Below the pieces are notes generated by a model. The model saw nothing but the letters and a program-made list of their open reading frames with translations, did not search any database and was not told the origin of the DNA. A DNA stretch of 64,000 bases from JAHBVY01 sp964415255 (GTDB taxonomy: Bacteria; Myxococcota_A; Polyangia; Polyangiales; Polyangiaceae). Positions 35,322-44,200 of this stretch are shown in pieces. The position numbers and the translations under genes are program-made. Each line of letters starts with the position of its first letter. The stretch's first letter is position 1. The stretch spans positions 6,873-70,872 of the forward strand of contig CAYQAC010000007.1 in NCBI GenBank assembly GCA_964415255.1, given 5' to 3'.

Positions 35322-36836
35322 TCACCGTGGCCGCTCTGGCTTGCCTGCGCTGGGCAACCACAGGTGGGCCTCAGTGCCCCCGCTCGCTGGGCACTCGAGC
35401 CACGCTGCGCCGCCGTGCGCGCGCGCCACGCTGCTCACGATGGCGAGCCCCAGGCCGGTGCCACCGCGCTCAGCGTCGGTGGTGTAGAAGCGGTCGAACA
35501 CCTTGGAGCGTCGCGCTTCGGGGATGCCCGGCCCGCGATCGCGCACGGTGATGCGGAGCCCGCCGCGGTCGTCTGCGAGCAGCAGCTGGGGGGCCTCCCC
35601 AGCTCGGGAGTAGCGCTGCGCGTTGTCGATGAGGTTGCTCACGGCGATCTCCAGATCTGCCTCGTGGCCCGGCACCCAGCGGCGCTCGGCGGTGAGCACG
35701 AGCTCGATGGGCGCGGCGCCGGGCGCTTGACTCGCGCGCTGGCCCACGCGCTCAAGCAGGGCCATGGCGTCGACTAAAGTCAGGTGCCCTTCCCGTGCCT
35801 CGATGCGGCTCAGCACCAGGAGCCGGGTGACGAGGCGATCGAGGCGCTCGGCGTCGAGCAGGATATTTTGCAGGAAGCGCTCGCGATCTTCCGGGACCTC
35901 GCTGGCGCCCTCCGCCAGGAGCTCGGCGGCGCCGCGGATGGAGGTGAGCGGGCTCTTGAACTCATGCGCGACGTCCGCCGCAAAATCCGAGATGTAGCGC
36001 AGCCGCTGATCGAGCTCCTCGGTCATCACCTTGAAGCTCTGCGCTAGCTCTCGGATCTCCCCGGCGCCAGCCACAGGTATGGGAACCTGACGTTCTCCGC
36101 GGGTGATGCGCGCCGCGGCCCGCGCGAGGCGGCCGAGCGGAGACGAGATGGAGAACGCCAAGAGCAGGGTCACGCTGATCGAGATGGCCAGGGTGACCAG
36201 CACCACCTTGAGCAGCGAGCGCCGCACGCGGTGCAGCTCCTCCAGCACCGGCAGCGTGGAGCGCGTCACGTAGACGGCGCCCTGCACCTGGCCGTCTGGT
36301 GACCTGACGGGGCTAGCGATGAACAGGAACACGGCGCTCGGGCGGTGGGCTACGCGGGTGCTCGCGCTGTGCTCCCCGGTGAGCGCGCGGCGCACCTCCA
36401 CGCGCTCCGGGACCTCTGGCCACGCGGAGCTGGATCGGGAGGCGAGGTCCGAGGCGCTCATCGAGCGCCCGAGCAGGCTGGGCGGCGCGGGCTCTCGCCC
36501 CTCGGGCGGGCCGCCCTCGTGTGAATCGCTCAGCACCTCGCCCCGCGGACCGAGCACACGGATCCGCGTGCGCGTGCGCTCCGCCGCCCGGGTGAGCAGC
36601 TGGCCGTGGCGCGGTGCGCCCAGCGCGGTGCCCTCCACCAGATCTTGTTCCAACCAAGAAACACTGAGCGCTGCCTGGTCGTTCATGTCGCGCTCCAGCG
36701 CCTGCAGCAGCTGCCGCTCGTAGGCGCGCGCGAACTCGAGGCCCACCACCGGGACCATGACCACGATGATGTTCACGAGCAGCAGCCGCAGCCAGATGCG
36801 GCCGAGGAGCGCTCGCAGGCGCGCGCTGAGGGCCAC
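35322..36836 (-). CDS. Membrane sensor histidine kinase
   Basis: 504 residues. Two membrane segments (~13-35 and ~208-230) enclose a periplasmic sensor of ~170 residues; HAMP at ~231-283, HisKA with His291 in VAHEFKSPLTSIRG, and HATPase with N-box NLIDNAQRYS (401-410), G1 DRGPGIP (433-439) and G2 GGTGLGL (458-464). The layout is that of ChvG/CreC-type kinases. The GTG start follows the response-regulator stop directly (TGAGTG), so the pair is co-translated. The stimulus is unknown. Confidence 0.95.
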   Translation of the reverse strand: MALSARLRALLGRIWLRLLLVNIIVVMVPVVGLEFARAYERQLLQALERDMNDQAALSVSWLEQDLVEGTALGAPRHGQLLTRAAERTRTRIRVLGPRGEVLSDSHEGGPPEGREPAPPSLLGRSMSASDLASRSSSAWPEVPERVEVRRALTGEHSASTRVAHRPSAVFLFIASPVRSPDGQVQGAVYVTRSTLPVLEELHRVRRSLLKVVLVTLAISISVTLLLAFSISSPLGRLARAAARITRGERQVPIPVAGAGEIRELAQSFKVMTEELDQRLRYISDFAADVAHEFKSPLTSIRGAAELLAEGASEVPEDRERFLQNILLDAERLDRLVTRLLVLSRIEAREGHLTLVDAMALLERVGQRASQAPGAAPIELVLTAERRWVPGHEADLEIAVSNLIDNAQRYSRAGEAPQLLLADDRGGLRITVRDRGPGIPEARRSKVFDRFYTTDAERGGTGLGLAIVSSVARAHGGAAWLECPASGGTEAHLWLPSAGKPERPR

Positions 36837-37622
36837 TCATCCCTCGCTGGCGCGGTAGCCCACGCCGTGGACGGTGCCGATGGGGTCCACGCCCAGCTGG
36901 CGGAACTTCTTGCGGAGCCGCCGCACGTGGGTGTCAATCGCACGTTCGGTAACCTGACCATCAGCGTCAGCGCGCTGCATGAGCTGGGCGCGCGTCAGCA
37001 CCACCCCGGGGCGCTCCCACAGCGCCACCAGCACGCTGAACTCTGACGGCGTGAGCTCAATCAGCTCCCCGCGGCAACGCACCCGGCGCCGCTCAAGATC
37101 GATGTCAACGTCAGGTCCAGGGTCTTTACTTGGGGAGGGGGGATGGGGGTTGGGCACCTCGCTGCGCGGCGCCGTCCTAGGCCGAGAGCCGCACGTCGCC
37201 TGCGCGTCGCTTGTGGTGTCGCCGCGGGGCGCGTGCGAGGCGCTGGCCGCGCGCGCGGCGTCCTCATAGCGGCGGAGCACGGCGCGCACCCGCGCCACCA
37301 GCTCACGGGGTGAGAACGGCTTCGGGAGGTAGTCATCGCCGCCGAGCTCCAGCCCCACGATGCGATCCACCTCCTCCCCCCGCGCCGACAGGAACAGCAC
37401 CGGCACCGGTCCGCGTCGCCGCAGCTGGCGGCACACCTCCAGGCCGTCAATCTCCGGCAGCATCACGTCGAGCACCACCAGGTCGAAGGCGTGCTCGGCG
37501 GCGAGGTCGAGCGCCTGCTGCGCGACCGCGGCGAGCGTCACCTGGAGCCCCTCGCGGCGGAGCGCGTACTCCACGACCTCACGGATCCGCGCTTCGTCGT
37601 CTACCACCAGGACGTGCTTCAA
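36837..37622 (-). CDS. OmpR-family response regulator
   Basis: 261 residues. Receiver domain at ~1-118 with the phosphoacceptor Asp52 in VLDVMLPEIDG; winged-helix output domain from ~165 (ELTPSEFSVLVALWERPGVVLTRAQLM, ERAIDTHVRRLRKKFRQLG). The linker is ~45 residues, much longer than usual, because a copy of the G-rich motif (37130-37164) is translated in it as Pro-Asn-Pro-His-Pro-Pro. It partners the histidine kinase that follows. Confidence 0.95.
   Translation of the reverse strand: MKHVLVVDDEARIREVVEYALRREGLQVTLAAVAQQALDLAAEHAFDLVVLDVMLPEIDGLEVCRQLRRRGPVPVLFLSARGEEVDRIVGLELGGDDYLPKPFSPRELVARVRAVLRRYEDAARAASASHAPRGDTTSDAQATCGSRPRTAPRSEVPNPHPPSPSKDPGPDVDIDLERRRVRCRGELIELTPSEFSVLVALWERPGVVLTRAQLMQRADADGQVTERAIDTHVRRLRKKFRQLGVDPIGTVHGVGYRASEG
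37130..37164 (+). repeat. Copy of dispersed G-rich motif inside the response-regulator linker
   Basis: TTGGGGAGGGGGGATGGGGG continues as TTGGGCACCTCGCTG. The second part matches 59397-59430 (GGGGGTTGGGCACCTC). It is translated as a Pro-rich linker, so the repeat is tolerated in frame. Confidence 0.6.
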
Positions 37623-38302
37623 AGGCTAGCCTCCTCGCTCACAGCTCGGGGCTCGCCGTACACCTCGCTGCTCGCCTCGCTCAGGGCCTCCAGTCTAGCC
37701 CACAGCTCCCCCAGCGTGTCACTCACGCTAGCGGCGCCGCTGCCGCTCAGGCGCACCAGCACGAGCTGCGTCCTGAGCGCGCCCGTGAGCTCCGCCAGCT
37801 CCTCCAGGGTTTGCGCGTCGCGTTCGGCCAGCTCGCTGAGCCTCTGGATGTTGGAGAGGTGGAGCAGCGCTGAGCTCTGAGCGCGCGGCGAGGCGCCGGA
37901 GGCGCGGAGCTCTGCCAGCTTGTGGGCGGCGAGCGCTGGGTCAAAGCTGTCGCGACCCAACAGCGCGTGCAGCTCGTGACGACGGCTGGCGAGCCGCTCC
38001 ACCTCCTCTAGGAGGGCGCGCGCGCTGTCGCCGTCGATGAGCCGCGCGAGCGGCGTGCCGTGGGTGGTGCTGGTGACCTCGTCGAGCGCCGCGCGGATCC
38101 GCTCCTCAGGGGCTCCCTCTGGGGTGGGCGGTCTTTCGCGCCGCGCGGTCCAGGCGATGGGTGCGAGCAGCGGCCACAAGGGGATGGTCAGCAGGGCGGT
38201 GACGCGCGCGGCGCGGTCATAGCTGGCGGCGCGCCTGAAGAGCGCCACCGCGCAAGCCACGCCAAACCCCAAATACAGGAGGATGACCTCGGCGAGCTTC
38301 AT
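37619..38302 (-). CDS. Hypothetical membrane-anchored coiled-coil protein
   Basis: 227 residues. Two closely spaced N-terminal membrane segments (~4-20 and ~34-52), then a helical cytoplasmic region of ~160 residues rich in Leu, Ala and Glu that looks like coiled coil. The stop overlaps the response-regulator start by four bases and the start overlaps the gene before it by four, placing it inside a five-gene unit. No family recognised; a signalling accessory role is inference. Confidence 0.72.
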   Translation of the reverse strand: MKLAEVILLYLGFGVACAVALFRRAASYDRAARVTALLTIPLWPLLAPIAWTARRERPPTPEGAPEERIRAALDEVTSTTHGTPLARLIDGDSARALLEEVERLASRRHELHALLGRDSFDPALAAHKLAELRASGASPRAQSSALLHLSNIQRLSELAERDAQTLEELAELTGALRTQLVLVRLSGSGAASVSDTLGELWARLEALSEASSEVYGEPRAVSEEASL

Positions 38303-39198
38303 GGGTGGTCTGCTCCGTGGGGGGCAATATCGTCAGTTGTTACGTCGAATGCGGCGGGCGCGTCGATGGTGGCGGTGGCGCTGCCCTGCTCAGGCGCCCA
38401 CTCGGCGCGCTCGTGGTGCGTGGGCGCTTCGGATCGCGAGACATCGTGCGGCGCGTAGGGGCCCGCGTGCTCGTGCACAGGCCTGGTCTCCCTTGCCTGG
38501 GGCGCGACCGGCGTGTGACTTGCGCGATGAGTGAGGCTCGACCGCACGCTGCGTGACAGCGCGGAGCGGCTGCTCTCGAGCAGTGAGTCAGCGAAGCTGC
38601 CTTCCCGCGCGCGGAGCAGCGGCACCTGCTCCGCCGAGGGGCGCCCAATGAAGGGTCGCATGCCCCACGCCGTTTGGCCGAGCACCGCGAAGAACACCAG
38701 CCCACAGGCGGCGGACGTCGCGAGCGCGCGCAGCGACGAGCCGAGGCCGCGCACCACCACCGTCACCGCGGCGAGCCCGGCGGCCAGGTACATCAGGGCG
38801 GCGAGGATCACCGCGGAATGGTAGCCAAGCTGACGATCGAGGGCGAGCCACAGGACCGGCGCGCAGGCGAGCAGCACCAGCGACGCGCGGGCGCTGGCCG
38901 CGAGCGAGAGCGCCGCGATGGTGGCGAACCGGCGCGTCGCGCCGAAGCCCGCCGCGAGCGCATAGAACGCCGGCACGCACGCCACCAAGGTGATGAGCAA
39001 GGCGAGCGGCAGCTTGAGCGCGGCGTAGGCTATTTGCGAGCCTCCCCGGAAGGCGCCCAGCACCCCGCCGAAGGCGCCAGCCCCGAGCGCGAGGCAGGCG
39101 AGGGAGGTGAGGGCCAAGTCGCGCAGCCCCTCGGCGCGCTCGGCGCGCTCCGCCACGCGCGCTGGGTCGCGCAGCAAGTCGGTCAGCACGGCGCTCAT
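38299..39198 (-). CDS. Hypothetical polytopic membrane protein
   Basis: 299 residues. Five or six membrane segments between ~27 and ~195, ending in FFAVLGQTAWGMRPFIGRP, a block I associate with a myxobacterial membrane family sometimes annotated as actin-binding WH2-like. The last ~80 residues are a soluble tail rich in His, Ser, Thr and Pro. Overlaps both neighbours by four bases (ATGA). Function unknown. Confidence 0.7.
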   Translation of the reverse strand: MSAVLTDLLRDPARVAERAERAEGLRDLALTSLACLALGAGAFGGVLGAFRGGSQIAYAALKLPLALLITLVACVPAFYALAAGFGATRRFATIAALSLAASARASLVLLACAPVLWLALDRQLGYHSAVILAALMYLAAGLAAVTVVVRGLGSSLRALATSAACGLVFFAVLGQTAWGMRPFIGRPSAEQVPLLRAREGSFADSLLESSRSALSRSVRSSLTHRASHTPVAPQARETRPVHEHAGPYAPHDVSRSEAPTHHERAEWAPEQGSATATIDAPAAFDVTTDDIAPHGADHP

Positions 39199-39806
39199 GA
39201 CGCACCCCCGAAGATGGGCAGCAGCCGGCTCCACACCCGCACCGCGAGCAGGCAGGCGAAGACGCTGAAGCCAGCGCTGACCAGCATCGCCCCGACGATG
39301 CTCCCCGCGCCGCCCTTGGAGGCTTGCTGCAGCAGTCCGCCCACCAGACGAACCAGCGCTACCCCCCCAGCGATCAAGAGCCCCACGCCGACGGCGGAGG
39401 CCGCGGCGCTATCAGCCTCGCTCGTGAGCACGAACAGCAAGGCGGCGGGCGCCAGCCCGGCGAGGGATAGGCCGGCGCTAGCGACGGCGCGAGAGACCAG
39501 CTCGGCGAGCTTCGAGGCGTCCAGCTCAGCTCGGCAGATGGACAGGAAGACGAACATGGAGGGCGCGCCGAGCAGCACCACGGCGCTGAGCCCGACGGGC
39601 ACGCCCAGCGCGTGACGCAGGAGATCAGCGCCGCCGGTGCGCATCCCCACGGCGACGCCGAACAGCGCGGCGAGGCCGAGGCCGGCGCCAGCGCGCGTCA
39701 GCGCGGCCTTGGCGGTGACGCGAGGCTCGGTGCTCTGACTGGACCTGGGAGCGGCGCGCCAGGCGCTCGCTTCGCTTGAGGGATCGTGATGGGCAGTTGG
39801 GGTCAT
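39195..39806 (-). CDS. Hypothetical membrane protein, first gene of the TCS unit
   Basis: 203 residues with about five membrane segments, starting at ~34 after a Ser/Ala/Arg-rich cytoplasmic N-terminus. No family recognised. It opens the run of five coupled minus-strand genes that ends with the response regulator and histidine kinase, so its promoter, somewhere in 39807-39976, should drive all five. Confidence 0.7.
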   Translation of the reverse strand: MTPTAHHDPSSEASAWRAAPRSSQSTEPRVTAKAALTRAGAGLGLAALFGVAVGMRTGGADLLRHALGVPVGLSAVVLLGAPSMFVFLSICRAELDASKLAELVSRAVASAGLSLAGLAPAALLFVLTSEADSAAASAVGVGLLIAGGVALVRLVGGLLQQASKGGAGSIVGAMLVSAGFSVFACLLAVRVWSRLLPIFGGAS

Positions 39807-39976
39807 GAGGCTCCTTTCGAGGCGCTTGGCCTCAAGTCACTTCCTAGAGCCTGGATGCGGCGACCCATTGGCAGCCATTGGGTGATCGCGTGGAGCGGTG
39901 ATGGCGGTGGGTGGAGAAGTGGCAAAGTTGTGGCGAGGTGGTGGCGATGGGGGGCTCAGGATTGGTAAGGAGCCGC

Positions 39977-41113
39977 ATGCAGTTCTCGCGTCGGTTCTCG
40001 GAGCAGCTGGAGCCGAGCGAGCTCTCGCGTCGCCTCGCGCGCGCCAGGGCCGCTCACGCGGTGCGCTACGACCTCACGAGCTCAAGCCCCACCGCGACAG
40101 GCATCGCGTACCCTGAAGAGCTCTTGGAGGCGCTCCGCGTAGCGAGCAGCGCGCGCTACACGCCCGCGCCGCTCGGCGGCGTCGAGGCCCGGCGCGCCGT
40201 CGCGGCGCTCTACGCCGCCAAGGGGCACCCGGTGTCACCGGAGGACGTGGTCCTGACGGCGAGCACCAGCGAATCGTACGGTTACCTGTTCAAGTTGCTG
40301 TGCGATCCAGGCTGCGTCGCGCTGGCGCCCGAGCCGAGCTACCCGCTCTTGACCCACCTCGCGCGGCTCGATGCCGTGACGCTGCAGCCTTACGAGCTGG
40401 TGTATGACGGCGCCTGGCACCTCTCCACGGAGCCGCTCGCGCCGCAGCCCGACGCCCGGCTGGTGATCGCGGTGAGCCCCAACAACCCCACGGGCTCCTG
40501 CCTGTCGCGCGCGGAGCTCACGCGCTTGAGCGCGCTCGGGCTGCCCCTGGTCAGCGATGAGGTGTTTCACGCTTACCCGTTCACGGACGAGGCGCTCCCG
40601 AGCCTGCTCGAGCTTGAGCTTGAGGTGCCCTGCTTCACCCTGGGCGGCCTCTCCAAGCAGGTGGGGCTGCCGGGGCTGAAGCTCGGCTGGATGGTCCTCA
40701 GCGGTCCTCAAAACTTCCGCGAGGAAATCAGGCGGCGTCTCATGCTGATCGCCGACACCTACCTCTCGGTCAACGCCGTGGCGGAGGCGGCGCTGCCTGG
40801 GCTCTTGCGCCACGGCGCGCAGGTCGCGGTGACCATCCGCGAGCGGGTGCGACAGAACCTCAAGGCGCTGGACCGAGCGCTCACCGGCTCACCCATGACG
40901 CGGCTCACGGCGAGCGGCGGTTGGTCGGCTTGCGTGCGGCTGCCAGCGACGCGAGAGGAGGAGGCCTGGGCGCTCGCGCTGCTTGAGGCGGGCGTCGTGG
41001 TGCAGCCTGGGTACCTTTACGATCTGCCAGGGCCCGCGCTGGTGCTCAGCTTGCTCACGCCGCCCGGCGCGTGGGCGGAGGGCCTTGAGGTGTTGCTACG
41101 TGTGGTCAGGTAG
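39977..41113 (+). CDS. Pyridoxal-phosphate aminotransferase, class I/II
   Basis: 378 residues. TASTSESYGYLFKLLCDPG is the cofactor-phosphate loop, VSPNNPTG the substrate/cofactor motif, SDEVFHAYPF the Asp that contacts the pyridine ring, and LGGLSKQVGLPGLKLGW holds the Schiff-base Lys227. The start at 39977 has a strong AAGGAG. In sequence style it resembles alanine/aspartate-type bacterial aminotransferases; the substrate is not certain. It is divergent from the membrane/TCS unit. Confidence 0.9.
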   Translation: MQFSRRFSEQLEPSELSRRLARARAAHAVRYDLTSSSPTATGIAYPEELLEALRVASSARYTPAPLGGVEARRAVAALYAAKGHPVSPEDVVLTASTSESYGYLFKLLCDPGCVALAPEPSYPLLTHLARLDAVTLQPYELVYDGAWHLSTEPLAPQPDARLVIAVSPNNPTGSCLSRAELTRLSALGLPLVSDEVFHAYPFTDEALPSLLELELEVPCFTLGGLSKQVGLPGLKLGWMVLSGPQNFREEIRRRLMLIADTYLSVNAVAEAALPGLLRHGAQVAVTIRERVRQNLKALDRALTGSPMTRLTASGGWSACVRLPATREEEAWALALLEAGVVVQPGYLYDLPGPALVLSLLTPPGAWAEGLEVLLRVVR

Positions 41114-41222
41114 GCGTTCTAAAAGGGCCGCCGTGTCTCGTGCGCCGCGCGGTGGGCTCGTGGTGACGAGGAGCGCCAGGCAGCGGGGGCAAACCCCCCC
41201 TCCCCCTTCCCTAGGGATTCAG

Positions 41223-44200
41223 TCAGCTCACCTGAGGGGTGATCCCGTAGCGGCGGAGCTTTCGGTACAGGGTGGCGCGCGGGATGCCGAGGGCCCGAGC
41301 CACGGCGCTCACGTTCCAGCGGTGGGCGGTCAGCGCCTCGGTGATGCGCTGCTGCTCGGTTTGTTGGAACTCATGGCGGCTCTTGGCGCGCTGCCCGCCG
41401 CGCTTGCGCCCCGGCAGGTGTAGATCAGCCACGCGCAGCTCAGGCCGCTGGGCGAGCAGGGCGGCGCTCGTGAGGATGTTCTCCAGCTCGCGGACATTGC
41501 CCGGGAAGCGATACTGCACCAGCGCCCGCGCCGCCTCGCGGCTGAGCCGCTTCGGCGGCGCCCCAGTGCCCTGGGCCAGGCGCTCCAAGATTTGCTCCGC
41601 GATCAAGAGCACGTCACTCTCGCGCTCCCGAAGCGGCGGCAGCTCAACCTCCACCACGCTCAGTCGGTAGAATAAATCCTCACGGAAACGTCCGGCGGCG
41701 ACCTCGTCGCGCAGCCTGCGGTTGGTCGCCGCCACCAAGCGGAAGTCGACGCGCACGCTCTCGCTGCCGCCCACCGGCCGGACGCTGCGGTCCTCCAAGG
41801 CGCGCAGCAGCTTGGTCTGGAGGTCAGGCAGCGTCTCGCCTATTTCATCGAGGAACACGGTGCCGCCGCGCGCCGAGGCGAGCAGGCCCTGACGGTCGCG
41901 GTCAGCGCCAGTGAACGCGCCTCGCTTGTGGCCGAACAGCTCGCTCTCGAGCAGCGCCGCAGGGACGGCGCTCAGGTTGACCGCGATGAAGGGCGCGGCG
42001 CGCCTGCTGCTGTTGAAGTGCACCGCGCGCGCGACGAGCTCCTTGCCGGTGCCGCTCTCCCCCTCAATGAGGATGGTGGCGTCCGTGTCGATCACCCGAT
42101 CGAGCTTGGCGAACACACGCGCCATCGCCTGGCTCCGCCCGACGATCTGACTGTAGTCGTAGCGCGACTCGAGCGCCGCCTGGCGGCTCCGTGATTCATC
42201 AGTGAGCCTGTCTATCTCGCGCGCCTGGCCCTCCACCAGCTCCGCCACCCGGGCGCGCTCAGCCTCGAGCTCCTGGGTGCGGGCGAGGAGCGCGGCCGCC
42301 TGCTGCTTCAGCTCATGGTGGAGCCGGGCGTTGACCAGGGCGATGGCCACCTGGTCAGCGAAGGCGAGCAGCAGCGCCATGTCGCCGTCCTCAAAGTTCG
42401 CGGGGCGGAAGCGGTTGTCCAGGTACAGGGCGCCCAGCGTCTCTTGCCCCGCGGAAATAGGGACACAGACGACGCTCTTCAGCTGCATCGCGTGCACTGA
42501 CTGGTTCGAGAGGAAGCGGGGGTCGCGGCTGGCGTCGATGGTGATCACCGGCTCACGGCTGCGCATGGCGCGCTCAGCGATGCTGCGGCTGAACTTCAGG
42601 TGACTTCGCCCCACCTTCTCGCGGTCGACGTTGCGCGCCACGCTGACCTTCACCTTGCCGCCTGGCTCCGCCAGCAGCACGAAGCCTCGCTCGGCGCTGG
42701 TGAGCTCGATGGCCGCGTCGATGGTCAGAGCGAGCACCTCATCGGCGCTGAGCGAGGCGCTCAGCTTGCGATTGATGACGACGAGGCGGGTGAGCTTGGC
42801 GAGGTGAGAGCTGGTGTCGCTGGCGGAGGCCACTGGGGTGAGGTCGCGGCGCGCGAAGGCAGACCAGAACCCTTGGCGCAGGCCGCGCGGCAGGCTGGCG
42901 GCGACGCGCTCCCAGCGCTCCCGCGCGTGCCCGCGCTGAGCGCTCGCGAGGTGCTCCGCGTCAGCGGCGGTGAAGGCGCGCGCGAGCAGGCCGTGCAGCT
43001 CGGCCTGGGTCGCGAGCTGGCCCGAGGACTCCGCGGCGGGGAGCGCCTCCTCCAGCGCGCGGATGGCCAGGCTTGCGTCGCCCCGCATCAGCGCGGCGCG
43101 CGCTTCGGTCAGCGCGAGCCGCGCGCGGACGTCGGGCGCGTCCAGCTCGGCGATCAGGCTGCGCGCCTCAGTCAGGTGTCGCTCCACCGCCTCCGGCGCG
43201 GTCCGCTCCGCGACGCCGGTGCGCTCCTGGCTGTCGCGCGCCTGCCAGGCGACGAGCGCCGTCTCCGCCAAGTGCAGCTCCACCTCCGCTTGCTCGCGCC
43301 GCGTGGCGGTGCGGTGGAAGCCGGTGAGCGCCTCTTGGAAGTAACCGCGGGCCGCGTCGTGGTCACCGCGCGCCAGGGCCAGCTCGCCGCGTAAGCTCGC
43401 GGCGGCGACGAGCCAGAAGTCCAGCTGGTGCCGGTGCGCGCGCGACTCGAGCTGCCCCAGCTGATGCGCGGCGCGATCGAGCGCCCCGACGTCGGCGTAG
43501 AGCTTCGCTAGGTTGAAGCTGAGTGCCACCGTGACGCTGACTTGCCCCAGCGCCTGCCCCAGGCGAAGCCCGCGCTGATACGAGTCGAGCGCCGCGCCCA
43601 GATCGCCCGCTTGGTGACAGGCGACGCCATAGTTCAGCGCGGCGTTGGCCAGGCGGTCTCCCAAGCCGTGCGCCTCAGAGAGCTCCAGCACCGCGCGATA
43701 CTCGCTCGTCGCGCGGGTGGTGCGGCCCGCGCGGTAGGCGACCAGCGCGCGATAGGAGCGCGCCCGGAGCTGCGCGGGTAAGGCGCCCGCCTCTGCGAAT
43801 AGTGCGCTCGCCTGACCAAGCAGCTCATCAGCGCCCAGCGTGTCCCCCAGGTAGCTCAACGCGACGCCGAGGCTGGCTTGGAGGCTCCCGCGGAGCTCAA
43901 GCGGCGTGCTCTTCAGATCGTCGATGGCCAGCGCGGCTTGGCTGGCGCGCCGCTCGCGCGACCTCCCCTTGGAGGTCGTGGTCTGCGTGAGGTGCTGAAG
44001 GCCAGCGCGCGCGAGCTCTGCGGCCTCTTGGTGCGCCCCGCTGCGGATCTTGCAGCGCGCGGCGACGTCCAGGTGCGCGGCGATCAGCGCGGGCTCAGTG
44101 GGCGGCTCCTTCAGGTAGCGCTCAGCGCGCCGGATGGCGCCGAGCTCAAGCGCCGCGCTGGCGATGCGTAGGCCGAGCGCGCGGCGCTGTTCAGGGTAGA

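Noticed and set aside
37061..37450. Long alternative-frame readings opposite the response regulator and other GC-rich genes
   Set aside because: They are Arg/Ala/Pro-rich products of high GC third positions with no motifs, and overlap genes with clear catalytic residues.
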